64,000 nt of DNA, taken from positions 744,001 to 808,000 of the forward strand of contig NC_026484.1 in assembly GCF_000328475.2 (NCBI RefSeq), given 5' to 3'. A model generated the notes under the pieces. The model was not told where the DNA came from, did no database searches, and worked only from the letters and a program-made list of their open reading frames with translations. Of this stretch, positions 10,152 to 18,872 are shown piece by piece. Position 1 is the first letter of the stretch. Each line of letters begins with the position of its first letter. Position numbers and translations under genes: made by a program. The stretch comes from Mycosarcoma maydis (taxonomy: Eukaryota; Basidiomycota; Ustilaginomycetes; Ustilaginales).

Positions 10152-10686
10152 TGTGCGCGGACAATGCACGTGTATCAAGGGAGTGAGATGGTCATGATGA
10201 AGGTAGGTGTGCGGTTAGCGAGAGGTGTTGGTCTGTCCACCATCTCGACACGTGACACAAAAATAAAGCTGTTACGTCTTTGTAAAAGCCACATTCGTGA
10301 ATATTCAATTGCCACGTTCCTTGCCTCATTTACGATTCACGATTCTGTGATTTGTGAATCACTCATAAGTGACTGCTTAGTCACCCCTCTGTGACTGTAT
10401 GCAGACCACTTAAAAATTGCGGAAAATTTTGGGTAAGCGTTACTCTGTGTAACTGAGCTGTGTCAATCACGAATCACGAATCTTCCAAACTCGAAACCCT
10501 TGATTATACCTTTCTTCTTCACCAAAACCATCATCTCGATCCCTCTCTAACAGTTTCTGATCACCACGCTCCTTTCTGGCTTGTCCATGACTCTCGTATG
10601 ACAGCTCAACCATAGACGTCCACAGCTGATCCGATCGTGCATTGCTTAAAGTTAGCAGAGCTGCTCCCCACTCTTTCCGTCCCAGC
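10152..10686. promoter_or_regulatory. Divergent upstream region of TFG2 and MPP10 with heptamer repeats
   Basis: 535 bp between start codons. It contains ATTCGTGAATATTC near 10293, TACGATTCACGATTC near 10331, and a tandem AATCACG pair followed by AATC at 10465-10482. No gene or RNA is visible. Confidence 0.55.
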
Positions 10687-13641
10687 ATGCCGTCCTCGCC
10701 CAGGAAGGGTTCGCAGCCGGATGCAGCCCTCGACGTTCGCTTGCCTCAGCTCGATAAGGCACAACAGCTTGCGGAGCTCCTCGCCGCCGAGCCCGAAAGA
10801 CTTGCTAATGGTGACGCCTCCTTATCCGCGCTGTCGGTAACTGCGCTCAAACAGATCTTTGACTATTCGATCAGCTCTGAAAAGGATTCGGTCCCGTCCA
10901 TCTGCTCTTTCATCGAGACCATCAGTCCAAATTTGGAATTGTTCGAGCAAAGAGCCTCTCGATCAGGTGGAAAGCGCAAGCGCGGCACAAATACCGCTCG
11001 TTCTCCTCTCTTCGAAGGCACTCCGCTCGACGAGCTCGTCACTGAAGGCATGAACTCGGATCAACTATGGGAACAGATCGACCTCAAAGCGAAGAACTTG
11101 TCAGGCATCGTCGAGCGTTACTTTTTGCAGGATTTCCTTCGAGAAGAAGAAGAGAATGATGCCGAAGAAGAGGAACACAACGCGAGAGCTGGTCCATCTC
11201 GCTCGAGGTTGCGCTTCACTCGCCAAGAGGACCAAGACGATGAGGACGATGATGAAGAGGAGGAGGAGGAGGATGAAGAAGAGGACGGCGACGATAGCAT
11301 GTCCGCTGACCATGATGATGATGACGAGGACGAGGAGCTCGATCTGAAAGAGGAACGCGTTCGTCTCAGTCAGCTCAGCGATGCAGACCTTCGAGCTCTC
11401 GGGGTCGACCCAGCGCTACGCGACCAACTTCTGGCTGAAATTGATGAGCAATCCGAAGATGGCGATGACTCGGACGAAGAGGGTTCCGCATATGCAGGTG
11501 CATCTGACATTAGCGATGGTGATCCCACAGAAGTTTTCTACGAGCCTCTCAAGACGGAGGCCGAACAGCTCAGACGCAAAGAGGAAGAGGAAATGCGAAT
11601 GCTGCCGCGACTTCGTTCTCAAATTGATAGCAATGACGACGCGGAAGAAGACGAAGATGAGGAAGATCCTGACGACGAGGATGAGGAGGAAGATCGAGAG
11701 GATGGATCCGACGACGCCGAAGGATCTCGGTCTTCCAGCAAGAACAGTGCAGGCATTCCCAAATCTCTGCTTGAGGACTTGGATCGACCGGGCAAAGCCA
11801 CTCAGCGATCATCCAAGCGACACCCCACTCTTGACGATGACTTTTTCTCAATAGACGATCTCAACCGTCAGCTCGACGAACAGGATGCTCAAGAGGAAGC
11901 TGACGCTGATCACGATGACAACGATGATGACGACATTGCGGATCAGGTCGACTACTTCAAGCCTATCAGCGGCGATGACAATCTTGACGACGACGATCAA
12001 GAGGACGAGGATGCAGACCAAGAAACTGGCTTGGTCAATGCAGCCGATGCGCACTATGCAGACTTCTTCTTGCCACCAGCAAAAGCAGCCAAGTTCAACA
12101 AGAAGTTCGGCAAGCGTAAGGCATCCGCTCGATTCGCGCAAGAGGATGCCGCCGCCGACCAGATCGACGACAACGACGACGAGTCTGATGCCGACCCAGA
12201 GCCAGCGGCCGAACGCGTCTACGAGGAGCCTGACCGCAAGCGACGCATTCGATTCAACACCACTATCGAGTACCGACGTATCAAGCCGCGCAAAAAGTCG
12301 GCGGACGAGCTCACGCCAGAAATGTTGAGAATGATTGGTGCATCAGCCGATGATCTCGATGTCGCCCGCCGTTTTGACGAGGATGATGCTCAAGATAATG
12401 ACGAGGACATGGAAATGGACATGGATGAGGTCGAATCTGAAACCTCTTCGATCGGTCGTCAGGGCAGCGATGACGAAAGTGAAGGTCAAGATACAGATGA
12501 CGAGGACGAAGACCATACCAGAGATGACGACGCAGAAGACGACGACGAGGAGCAGGCATTTACGGATGGTGAGCAGGACGACGGCATCCAAACAGCACGC
12601 CGCGTGGCTGGTGATCTCTTTGCCGATAGTGATGACGAGACAGATGCAAAGGACAAGTTGTCGACGCACGAGAAGCGCGTTGCTGCGCTCAAAGACGAGA
12701 TTGCTCGACTCGAAGACGAAAATGTGGCCAAGAAAGATTGGACACTGATGGGAGAAGCTGGTTCTCGCGCTCGTCCTCAAGACAGTCTCCTAGAGCAAGA
12801 TCTCGAATTTGAACGTGCTGCCAAAGTGATACCACAAGTGACCGAGGAAATGACGGAATCCATCGAGGATCTCATCAAGCGTCGCATTCTCGAGCGCAAC
12901 TTTGACGATGTTATTCGTCGGCGCGAGATGGAAGCACTTCCGTTCCTCCCTTCGCGGCTGCTCGAGCTTTCCGACAGCAAGAGCGCCAAGTCGCTGGCGG
13001 AGCTGTATGAAGAAGAATACCAAGCAGCACGTGGTGCCGATGGCGGAGACGGTGCACCCATGGCCGAAGCCGACGCTAAGCTTGCAAAGGAACACGAAGA
13101 GATCACTAAGCTGTACGACGACATTTTCAACAAGCTCGATGCGCTCTCGAATGCTCACTTTACGCCCAAGGCTCCCAAAGCGACGATCCAGACGCTTACC
13201 AATGCTCCATCTGTATCGATCGAATCGGCATTGCCGGCGACTTCATCGTCGAGTACCATGTTGGCGCCAGAGGAGGTGTACGAGCGATCGCGCCACTCGA
13301 CAGCAATGGACGGTGCCAAGTCCGAGATGACGCCCGAGGAGAAACAGCGGTTGCACAACAAGCTTCGCCAGGAAAAGCGACAGCGCAACGAAAAGATCCA
13401 AGACACGCGCAGGGCGCTAGAACAGTCGGGCCTGGTGCGTGCCAAAAAGGTCAACGAGAAAGAGGAGAAGCAGCAGGCGCTCAAGAAGCTCGTTGGCAAC
13501 CGTGGCGTGTCGGTCATTGGCAAGCAACCCAACGCGGTCGGTGCCGGGACGGGCAAGAACGCCAAGAACAAGAGCAAGCCGATCAACCGAGCTGCCAACG
13601 CTTCGGCCAAGCCTACGACGGCCAACCAGTTCAAGCTTTGA
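10687..13641 (+). CDS. MPP10: U3 snoRNP protein Mpp10
   Basis: A 984-residue intron-free gene beginning at the first in-frame ATG. Mpp10 forms a complex with Imp3 and Imp4 in the small-subunit processome and is needed for early 18S rRNA cleavages in the nucleolus. The family features are the long Asp/Glu-rich stretches (about residues 155-260, 325-360 and 560-640), the segment VDYFKPI followed by YADFFLPP, and the C-terminal conserved core. That core reads KDWTLMGEAGSRARPQDSLL, VTEEMTESIEDLIKRRI and LYDDIFNKLDALSNAHFTPK, which is typical of Mpp10. The protein ends in a basic Lys-rich tail. It is longer than yeast Mpp10 (593 residues), mostly through expansion of acidic linkers. Confidence 0.93.
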   Translation: MPSSPRKGSQPDAALDVRLPQLDKAQQLAELLAAEPERLANGDASLSALSVTALKQIFDYSISSEKDSVPSICSFIETISPNLELFEQRASRSGGKRKRGTNTARSPLFEGTPLDELVTEGMNSDQLWEQIDLKAKNLSGIVERYFLQDFLREEEENDAEEEEHNARAGPSRSRLRFTRQEDQDDEDDDEEEEEEDEEEDGDDSMSADHDDDDEDEELDLKEERVRLSQLSDADLRALGVDPALRDQLLAEIDEQSEDGDDSDEEGSAYAGASDISDGDPTEVFYEPLKTEAEQLRRKEEEEMRMLPRLRSQIDSNDDAEEDEDEEDPDDEDEEEDREDGSDDAEGSRSSSKNSAGIPKSLLEDLDRPGKATQRSSKRHPTLDDDFFSIDDLNRQLDEQDAQEEADADHDDNDDDDIADQVDYFKPISGDDNLDDDDQEDEDADQETGLVNAADAHYADFFLPPAKAAKFNKKFGKRKASARFAQEDAAADQIDDNDDESDADPEPAAERVYEEPDRKRRIRFNTTIEYRRIKPRKKSADELTPEMLRMIGASADDLDVARRFDEDDAQDNDEDMEMDMDEVESETSSIGRQGSDDESEGQDTDDEDEDHTRDDDAEDDDEEQAFTDGEQDDGIQTARRVAGDLFADSDDETDAKDKLSTHEKRVAALKDEIARLEDENVAKKDWTLMGEAGSRARPQDSLLEQDLEFERAAKVIPQVTEEMTESIEDLIKRRILERNFDDVIRRREMEALPFLPSRLLELSDSKSAKSLAELYEEEYQAARGADGGDGAPMAEADAKLAKEHEEITKLYDDIFNKLDALSNAHFTPKAPKATIQTLTNAPSVSIESALPATSSSSTMLAPEEVYERSRHSTAMDGAKSEMTPEEKQRLHNKLRQEKRQRNEKIQDTRRALEQSGLVRAKKVNEKEEKQQALKKLVGNRGVSVIGKQPNAVGAGTGKNAKNKSKPINRAANASAKPTTANQFKL

Positions 13642-14178
13642 CCTCGATCAGTCTGTTGTGTCGCTTCATCACGTTTCTCATGTCATCCAGCGCTCGCGCC
13701 TTTCGTTTACGCGTATATGCCAACCCAAGAGCACTCAGCCACATTTCCACCCACAACACCATCAATCACATGATTGGACAGTCTCTTGCAGTGCAAAGGC
13801 ACGCATACCGTGTGTGATGATGACCGCGGCTGACTGAACCCACAAGAATCTGTGAACGTCGATGTGTCCCAAGCTTGAACAGTCGTGAGTGTGTTTTTGG
13901 CTCCCGCGCAGCACGGAGCGACTACACTGAGTCGCACGGGTGTACTTTTTTTTCACCACTCGTGACTGTGACTCGTGACTGTAAATAAGTTTGGAGCATG
14001 GAGTTGTCAAACTTTCAGAAGAAAAGGGAGGGAAAAGTGGAGAGCGAAAAAAGCCGTTGAAAATGGCTAAAATCTGGTTGGCTGTTGGCTTTTTTTTTTT
14101 TTCTTTACCTTTTGTTTTTCGTATCAGCTTAGGGTAATGGTGTGGGGTGTGACTTAGCATCACCATCAACACACTGGC
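13642..14178. other. Intergenic region between MPP10 and TRM2
   Basis: 537 bp between a stop and a start on the same strand. It contains a degenerate heptamer pair (CTCGTGACTGT twice, about 13961-13982) and a run of 14 T residues near 14089-14102. I see no gene in it. Confidence 0.6.
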
Positions 14179-16056
14179 ATGTCAAGTGCTTGCTTAATGC
14201 TGCAAAGATCAGTGATTTTCTCCAGACGATTGCTATCTACTGCTACTGCTAGACATAGGCACTTGACGTATTACCGTGCCAAGCCTTTCAGCGTCAACCG
14301 TACATCGGAAACAAGAACACCACCAGTTAAAATGGCGACCGGAGCCCCGTCCTCGCCTGAGCTGCCTCCCGCCAAACGCATGCGCTCACGCTCACCAGAA
14401 CAGGCTTCAGCATGTACTAGCAATGATTTCGCTCAAGCAGCATCGACATCCACCGCTGCTGCGCCATCCATGTCGGCTCAAGACAAGCAGGCGCGCAAAG
14501 CCGACGCGCGCCGATTGCGCCAGAAACGCAAAGACTATGCCAAACAGCTTACAAAGACTGGTCGTGAACCGATCGAGTTCGACATCGAAGAGCTGCTCGG
14601 CATCCGCAAGGTGACTGACATCCTCTCTGAGCGCCTCGAACATCAACTCAAGTTCGAACGTGGCACTCGCCTCACCTTGCACATCGAGCGCCTGGATGCG
14701 CACGGCGATGGACTTGCTGTGGCTCCGGAACAAGACTGGGTCATTGCTGTCCCACATACGCTACCAGGAGAGAAGGTCACCGCCGAAATCGTCGGAAACG
14801 AGAGGCTCTACTCGAAAGCCAAACTGGTCCAAGTGCTCGAAAAGAGCGCCACCAGAAACGACGAGCTAGTGCGCTGCAAGTACTTTGGTGACTGTGGCGG
14901 ATGCCAGTACCAGATGATCGACTATGCACACCAGCTTGAGATCAAGCGTGGCGTCGTGGAGAAGGCGTTTGCTAGATTCTCAGGTCTCGATCCATCATTG
15001 ATACCTAGAGTACTGCCCACAATTGCCTCGCCAAACCAGTACAACTACCGCACCAAGCTGACACCACACTTTGAACTCCCTTACGAGCTGCGAAGAGGCC
15101 GGAGAAGTGGTGTTCGCAACAACGCCAGTGCTGACGGCAATGGCGTGGAAGCCGATCATGAAAAGCCTAAATACTCGGTACCCATCGGCTTTGACTGCAT
15201 CGGCACAAAAAAGGTCATGGATATCGAGGAGTGCCCCATTGCTACCAAGACGATCAACAAAGCGCTGCCCGATGCAAAGCAGAAAGTATGCAATACGATC
15301 GAGTCCTTCAAAAACGGCGCGACCATCTTACTTCGCGACTCGTTGCGAACTTACGGCAGCTTTGCTGAGGACCTCCTCGTCACTGAGGAGCGTGCTACCG
15401 ATGGGCAAGTGCACAAGGAACTCGACACTGAAGTCGTCACCGACCACAAAGCCACAGTCAAGGAACGTGTGCTGACTACCAAATTCGAGTCGCCCGCAGG
15501 CACCTTTTTCCAGAACAATCGAAGCATCCTGCCTAGCTTGCTCGACTATGTGCGCGAGGCGATCACCTCTGCCTCGTCCACAACCGGCGAGGATTCGGCG
15601 CAAGCGCGATACCTGGTGGATGCCTACTGCGGCTCGGGCCTGTTCAGTCTATGCCTTGCGTCTCTCTTCCGTGAAGTGTCGGGCGTCGAAATCTCATCCG
15701 AGTCCATCAAGTACGCTACCAAAAACGCAGAGCTCAATGGGATCACCAATACCAAGTTTCTTGCAGGCAACGCCGAGGACATCTTTGGCAAGATCGAGTA
15801 CCCTGCTGACAAGACCACCGTGATCATCGACCCTCCCAGGAGAGGCTGCGATCAAGAGTTCATTCGACAGCTCGTCAATCTGGCTCCCAAACATATCGTA
15901 TATGTTTCGTGCAACGTACATACTCAGGCGAGGGATGTGGGACAGTTGATAAGCAAGGATCCGAGATACAAGATCAAGAGTGTTCGTGGCGCCGATTTGT
16001 TCCCCCAGACACATCATGTGGAAGGCGTAGCTGTCTTGGAACGTCGCGATGCCTAA
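14179..16056 (+). CDS. TRM2: tRNA (uracil-5-)-methyltransferase Trm2 (RumA/TrmA family)
   Basis: A 625-residue intron-free gene. Trm2 makes 5-methyluridine at tRNA position 54 using S-adenosylmethionine. Domains in order: an N-terminal extension, a TRAM RNA-binding domain (HIERLDAHGDGLAVAPEQD... to about residue 230), an iron-sulfur-type cysteine set CKYFGDCGGC (C-X5-C-X2-C) with a fourth candidate in EECPIATK, and the Rossmann methyltransferase fold. Catalytic motifs are intact: AYCGSGLFSLCLA for cofactor binding, DPPRRGCD, the nucleophile in VYVSCNVHTQARD and the C-terminal HHVEGVAVLERR. The upstream ATG at 14179 adds 51 residues rich in Arg and hydroxylated residues that look like a mitochondrial presequence; a second ATG at 14332 (MATGAPSSPEL) would remove it. 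Confidence 0.92.
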   Translation: MSSACLMLQRSVIFSRRLLSTATARHRHLTYYRAKPFSVNRTSETRTPPVKMATGAPSSPELPPAKRMRSRSPEQASACTSNDFAQAASTSTAAAPSMSAQDKQARKADARRLRQKRKDYAKQLTKTGREPIEFDIEELLGIRKVTDILSERLEHQLKFERGTRLTLHIERLDAHGDGLAVAPEQDWVIAVPHTLPGEKVTAEIVGNERLYSKAKLVQVLEKSATRNDELVRCKYFGDCGGCQYQMIDYAHQLEIKRGVVEKAFARFSGLDPSLIPRVLPTIASPNQYNYRTKLTPHFELPYELRRGRRSGVRNNASADGNGVEADHEKPKYSVPIGFDCIGTKKVMDIEECPIATKTINKALPDAKQKVCNTIESFKNGATILLRDSLRTYGSFAEDLLVTEERATDGQVHKELDTEVVTDHKATVKERVLTTKFESPAGTFFQNNRSILPSLLDYVREAITSASSTTGEDSAQARYLVDAYCGSGLFSLCLASLFREVSGVEISSESIKYATKNAELNGITNTKFLAGNAEDIFGKIEYPADKTTVIIDPPRRGCDQEFIRQLVNLAPKHIVYVSCNVHTQARDVGQLISKDPRYKIKSVRGADLFPQTHHVEGVAVLERRDA

Positions 16057-16417
16057 TTTATGATGTCCACTCTTGCCATCAACTGTTGCTGTCCGGTGCG
16101 AAACAGCACTTGCCGCTTGTTGGGCGATCTGAGCATCTGTATTTGCCTGTGCAGTAGATGTGGACAAATGCAGTTGAGATGTGTGTAGTTATGTGTGTGA
16201 GAGAGAGGGATTGAATTTGATTCGTGATTATGTAGCTTGTACGAACAAGTTCGGAATACGGGAGTGGGTTGTTGTGGAGTGGAAAGCGAAAATTCACGAT
16301 TTGGGGTACGTCAAGAAGAAAGGCGAACCACCAGAAAAAAGGGGGGGTTTCAGTCACGAGTATCACATATGCCAACTCTCGCTCGACCTTGCTACCTGTC
16401 CAGGTCCTATATCAACG
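16057..16417. other. Intergenic region between TRM2 and the Mtf2-like gene
   Basis: 361 bp. Contains a GT/GA-rich stretch near 16180-16210 and one heptamer copy, AATTCACGATTT, at about 16290-16302. No gene is visible. Confidence 0.55.
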
Positions 16418-18379
16418 ATGGCATCAGCACTGAATTGCTCTGCTCGGCGGCTTAGGCTCTCTGTATTTACAGTGCCTAATGCATCGGTAGCTACATCTTG
16501 GTATGCTCACTGTCGTAGTCTCTCAGCAAGTGTTCAACGATTTGACGATGAAAAGCCGCCACGCGCAGTAGCTTCGGACAGCTCTGCCACCTCGAGTAGC
16601 AGCCAGGATGGGCCAAAGAACGACTCAAGTCAGGGAAACAGCTATACACCGCCCTCAAGCGCGTCTTCAGAATGGCCATTTGATTCTAGTGCCTCTGGTG
16701 CCTCTGGTACCTCTTTCGAAGACCGTGGTCAAGCATCCTCGTCCTCGTCTGCCTCCACTGGCTCCGATACCAACCCATACAAAGGTCTTTTCGACGGCAG
16801 CGACCCCTTCCCCACCATCGCCGTGCCCAGACTCTCTTCCAATACATCTTGCTCGGATTCGTCTCCCGCTGAGAGTGGCAAAGCTTCGTGGCTTTCGGAC
16901 CAGCTTGATTCGCTCACGATCTCACCGCGCACTTCTCGCACCTCCAATCGGCCTTCGCTTCCGTCCTCGGCTGATGGACGTAAGAAGCATTCCATCCCAC
17001 GCTCGGTTCTGTTTGCAGATTCGGAAAACGTTCGTCAGTCGGACGATTTCCGACCGCGTAGATCACCCGAATTCACACGCAAGCGGTTCGATCGCACACC
17101 TCTGACCCAGCAGGAAGCGAACGCGTTTATGTCACTTCTCAACCAAGCGCTTGCCGGAACCTCTTCCACTAGCTCCACCAACACGGGATTCGGAACGACG
17201 AGCAGTGACGAGCAGGCGCAACACACACCGTTTGGCAGCTATACATCGCTAATCAGTAGTTCAAAGACGCAATCCGGGAGCCGAGCGCTGCTGCAAGCGT
17301 TTGCGAAGCGAAATCGACTCAAGCGGTTCGAGGAAGCTAGAGCTCAACGTGCCAAGCGATTTGTCAGGGAAGGTTTGGCGGCGCAGATCGACCCGCTGCA
17401 GTTGGAAGCGGGCATCGACGAGGCAAGGGAGCAGATTGCCATGTGCGAGAACCTGGTCGAGCTGTTGGAGTGGACCAAGAAGCAAGTTTGGGGTATTGCA
17501 TCTTGCCATGCGCCGACTCGCTCGGAAAATCCAGCTGATTTGGCGCGCATGATCTCGCAAACCGCACTGGCTAACTTGTCTGATTCTACTGATTCCACCA
17601 CTGCCTCTGTGCCACCAAAGTACGGCAAGGACACGCCGTTCTATTCTTCGGTACTTCATCTGGTCTTCCTCGCGATCCGCGATCGCTATCGTTCGCCGCA
17701 GGTTGCGCTGTCCGTCGCGCGCACCACGCGTTCTCTCGGCATCGAGAGCTACGTCCTCGGCGTCACTGGTTCGCTGTACAACGAAGTGCTCAAAACGCAA
17801 TGGGACTGGCTCGGTGATCTGCCAGGAGTGGTTCAGACGCTTCGACAAGCGCGAGAGACAGGAATCCTCTCTGCGCCCGTCAAACACTCGCCCACGCCGA
17901 ACGAGAGCGCACAAGATAGCCAAAAGTCGGCGTACGCAACCAGCGAAGACGAGACGATTCGTGAGACCGTGGATCGCATCGCTAACGATGTACGTCGGTA
18001 CGTGCTCGACCAACAGCTTGCGACCGATGCGCAGTCCAAGCGCGAGTATCTGTATGGCGAGAACGCGCTCGATCTGCTTTCCGCCCATGGCACGAGCGCA
18101 TCGGAAAAGAAAACGCCTCGTATCGGCACAGATTGGAGTCAGAATTGGCTCTTACTGAATGCGGAACAAGCGACGAATTTGGCAGGTCGGCCGTTCAGGA
18201 CTATGTACAAACACCGTTCGCGTTCCGAGAGAGAACAGAACGACGACCATCGACCCACGCGCTCCCACGGTGCTGGCGAGCGCAGATCGTCTCCACGATT
18301 CTACAATGATGCTCACCGTGGTCCCGGAGAAAGGTACCCTTCGACTGCGAGTAGGCATCTTGATCAGACGTCGAGCTAG
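16418..18379 (+). CDS. Mtf2-like mitochondrial protein
   Basis: A 653-residue intron-free gene starting at the first in-frame ATG. The first 40 residues (MASALNCSARRLRLSVF...) are rich in Arg, Ser and hydrophobic residues without acids, which fits a mitochondrial presequence. Residues about 45-280 are Ser-rich and low complexity. The C-terminal half holds a helical domain (EARAQRAKRFVREGLAAQIDPLQLEAGIDEAREQIAMCENLVELLEW) followed by YSSVLHLVFLAIRDRYRSP and SYVLGVTGSLYNEVLKTQWDWLGDLPGV. This pattern resembles the Mtf2 family, whose yeast member (Nam1/Mtf2) acts in mitochondrial RNA processing and translation. The last 50 residues are charged, with His, Arg and Ser, and differ from the family. 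The family call is by pattern recognition and would need a profile search. Confidence 0.7.
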   Translation: MASALNCSARRLRLSVFTVPNASVATSWYAHCRSLSASVQRFDDEKPPRAVASDSSATSSSSQDGPKNDSSQGNSYTPPSSASSEWPFDSSASGASGTSFEDRGQASSSSSASTGSDTNPYKGLFDGSDPFPTIAVPRLSSNTSCSDSSPAESGKASWLSDQLDSLTISPRTSRTSNRPSLPSSADGRKKHSIPRSVLFADSENVRQSDDFRPRRSPEFTRKRFDRTPLTQQEANAFMSLLNQALAGTSSTSSTNTGFGTTSSDEQAQHTPFGSYTSLISSSKTQSGSRALLQAFAKRNRLKRFEEARAQRAKRFVREGLAAQIDPLQLEAGIDEAREQIAMCENLVELLEWTKKQVWGIASCHAPTRSENPADLARMISQTALANLSDSTDSTTASVPPKYGKDTPFYSSVLHLVFLAIRDRYRSPQVALSVARTTRSLGIESYVLGVTGSLYNEVLKTQWDWLGDLPGVVQTLRQARETGILSAPVKHSPTPNESAQDSQKSAYATSEDETIRETVDRIANDVRRYVLDQQLATDAQSKREYLYGENALDLLSAHGTSASEKKTPRIGTDWSQNWLLLNAEQATNLAGRPFRTMYKHRSRSEREQNDDHRPTRSHGAGERRSSPRFYNDAHRGPGERYPSTASRHLDQTSS

Positions 18380-18872
18380 CATGTCTGTCAATGTACTGTA
18401 CTTGCCATACATCCATACTTCTGACTCCTATAATGGGCTTAGTTCGAATCTGACATCTGTACCTGTTCGGACCGTGAGCTAGGCTGTCTGTGATCTATCA
18501 ACTCTCGGATCATCATCAGGTACAGCACCCGCTTATTCCCCTTTGCCATTTTCCGGCTCATAGTTGCTGTTTGCTCTACCCTTTTCGCTCCTGTTGGGCA
18601 CGAAGCACGGTATCTTGGGCGCGCGTCCTAAGAGCACGTCACAATGCGTGCATGAGAGTTAGGGCTCATCCTAACACTCGCCATCATCAGGAAGCAAGGC
18701 ACACCATCAAGACGCGAACATCAAGCGAGAAGAAACGAAGGGACTGTGATTGCACTACAACAGACTTGAATCACACCAAAGAAAGGCGAACAACAGGGAT
18801 CAAAGAGCAAGCAAGAGATGAGAAGGCGAAAGAGAAGGGATGGGGAGCAACTTCACGTTTTCAAATGAAGCG
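18380..18872. other. Convergent 3' intergenic region
   Basis: 493 bp between two stop codons on opposite strands. I see no gene, RNA or clear repeat in it. Confidence 0.55.

Noticed and set aside
12343..12780. Leu/Val-rich minus-strand frame inside MPP10
   Set aside because: Antisense of the Asp/Glu-rich tract (GAC/GAG read as GTC/CTC); not a membrane protein.
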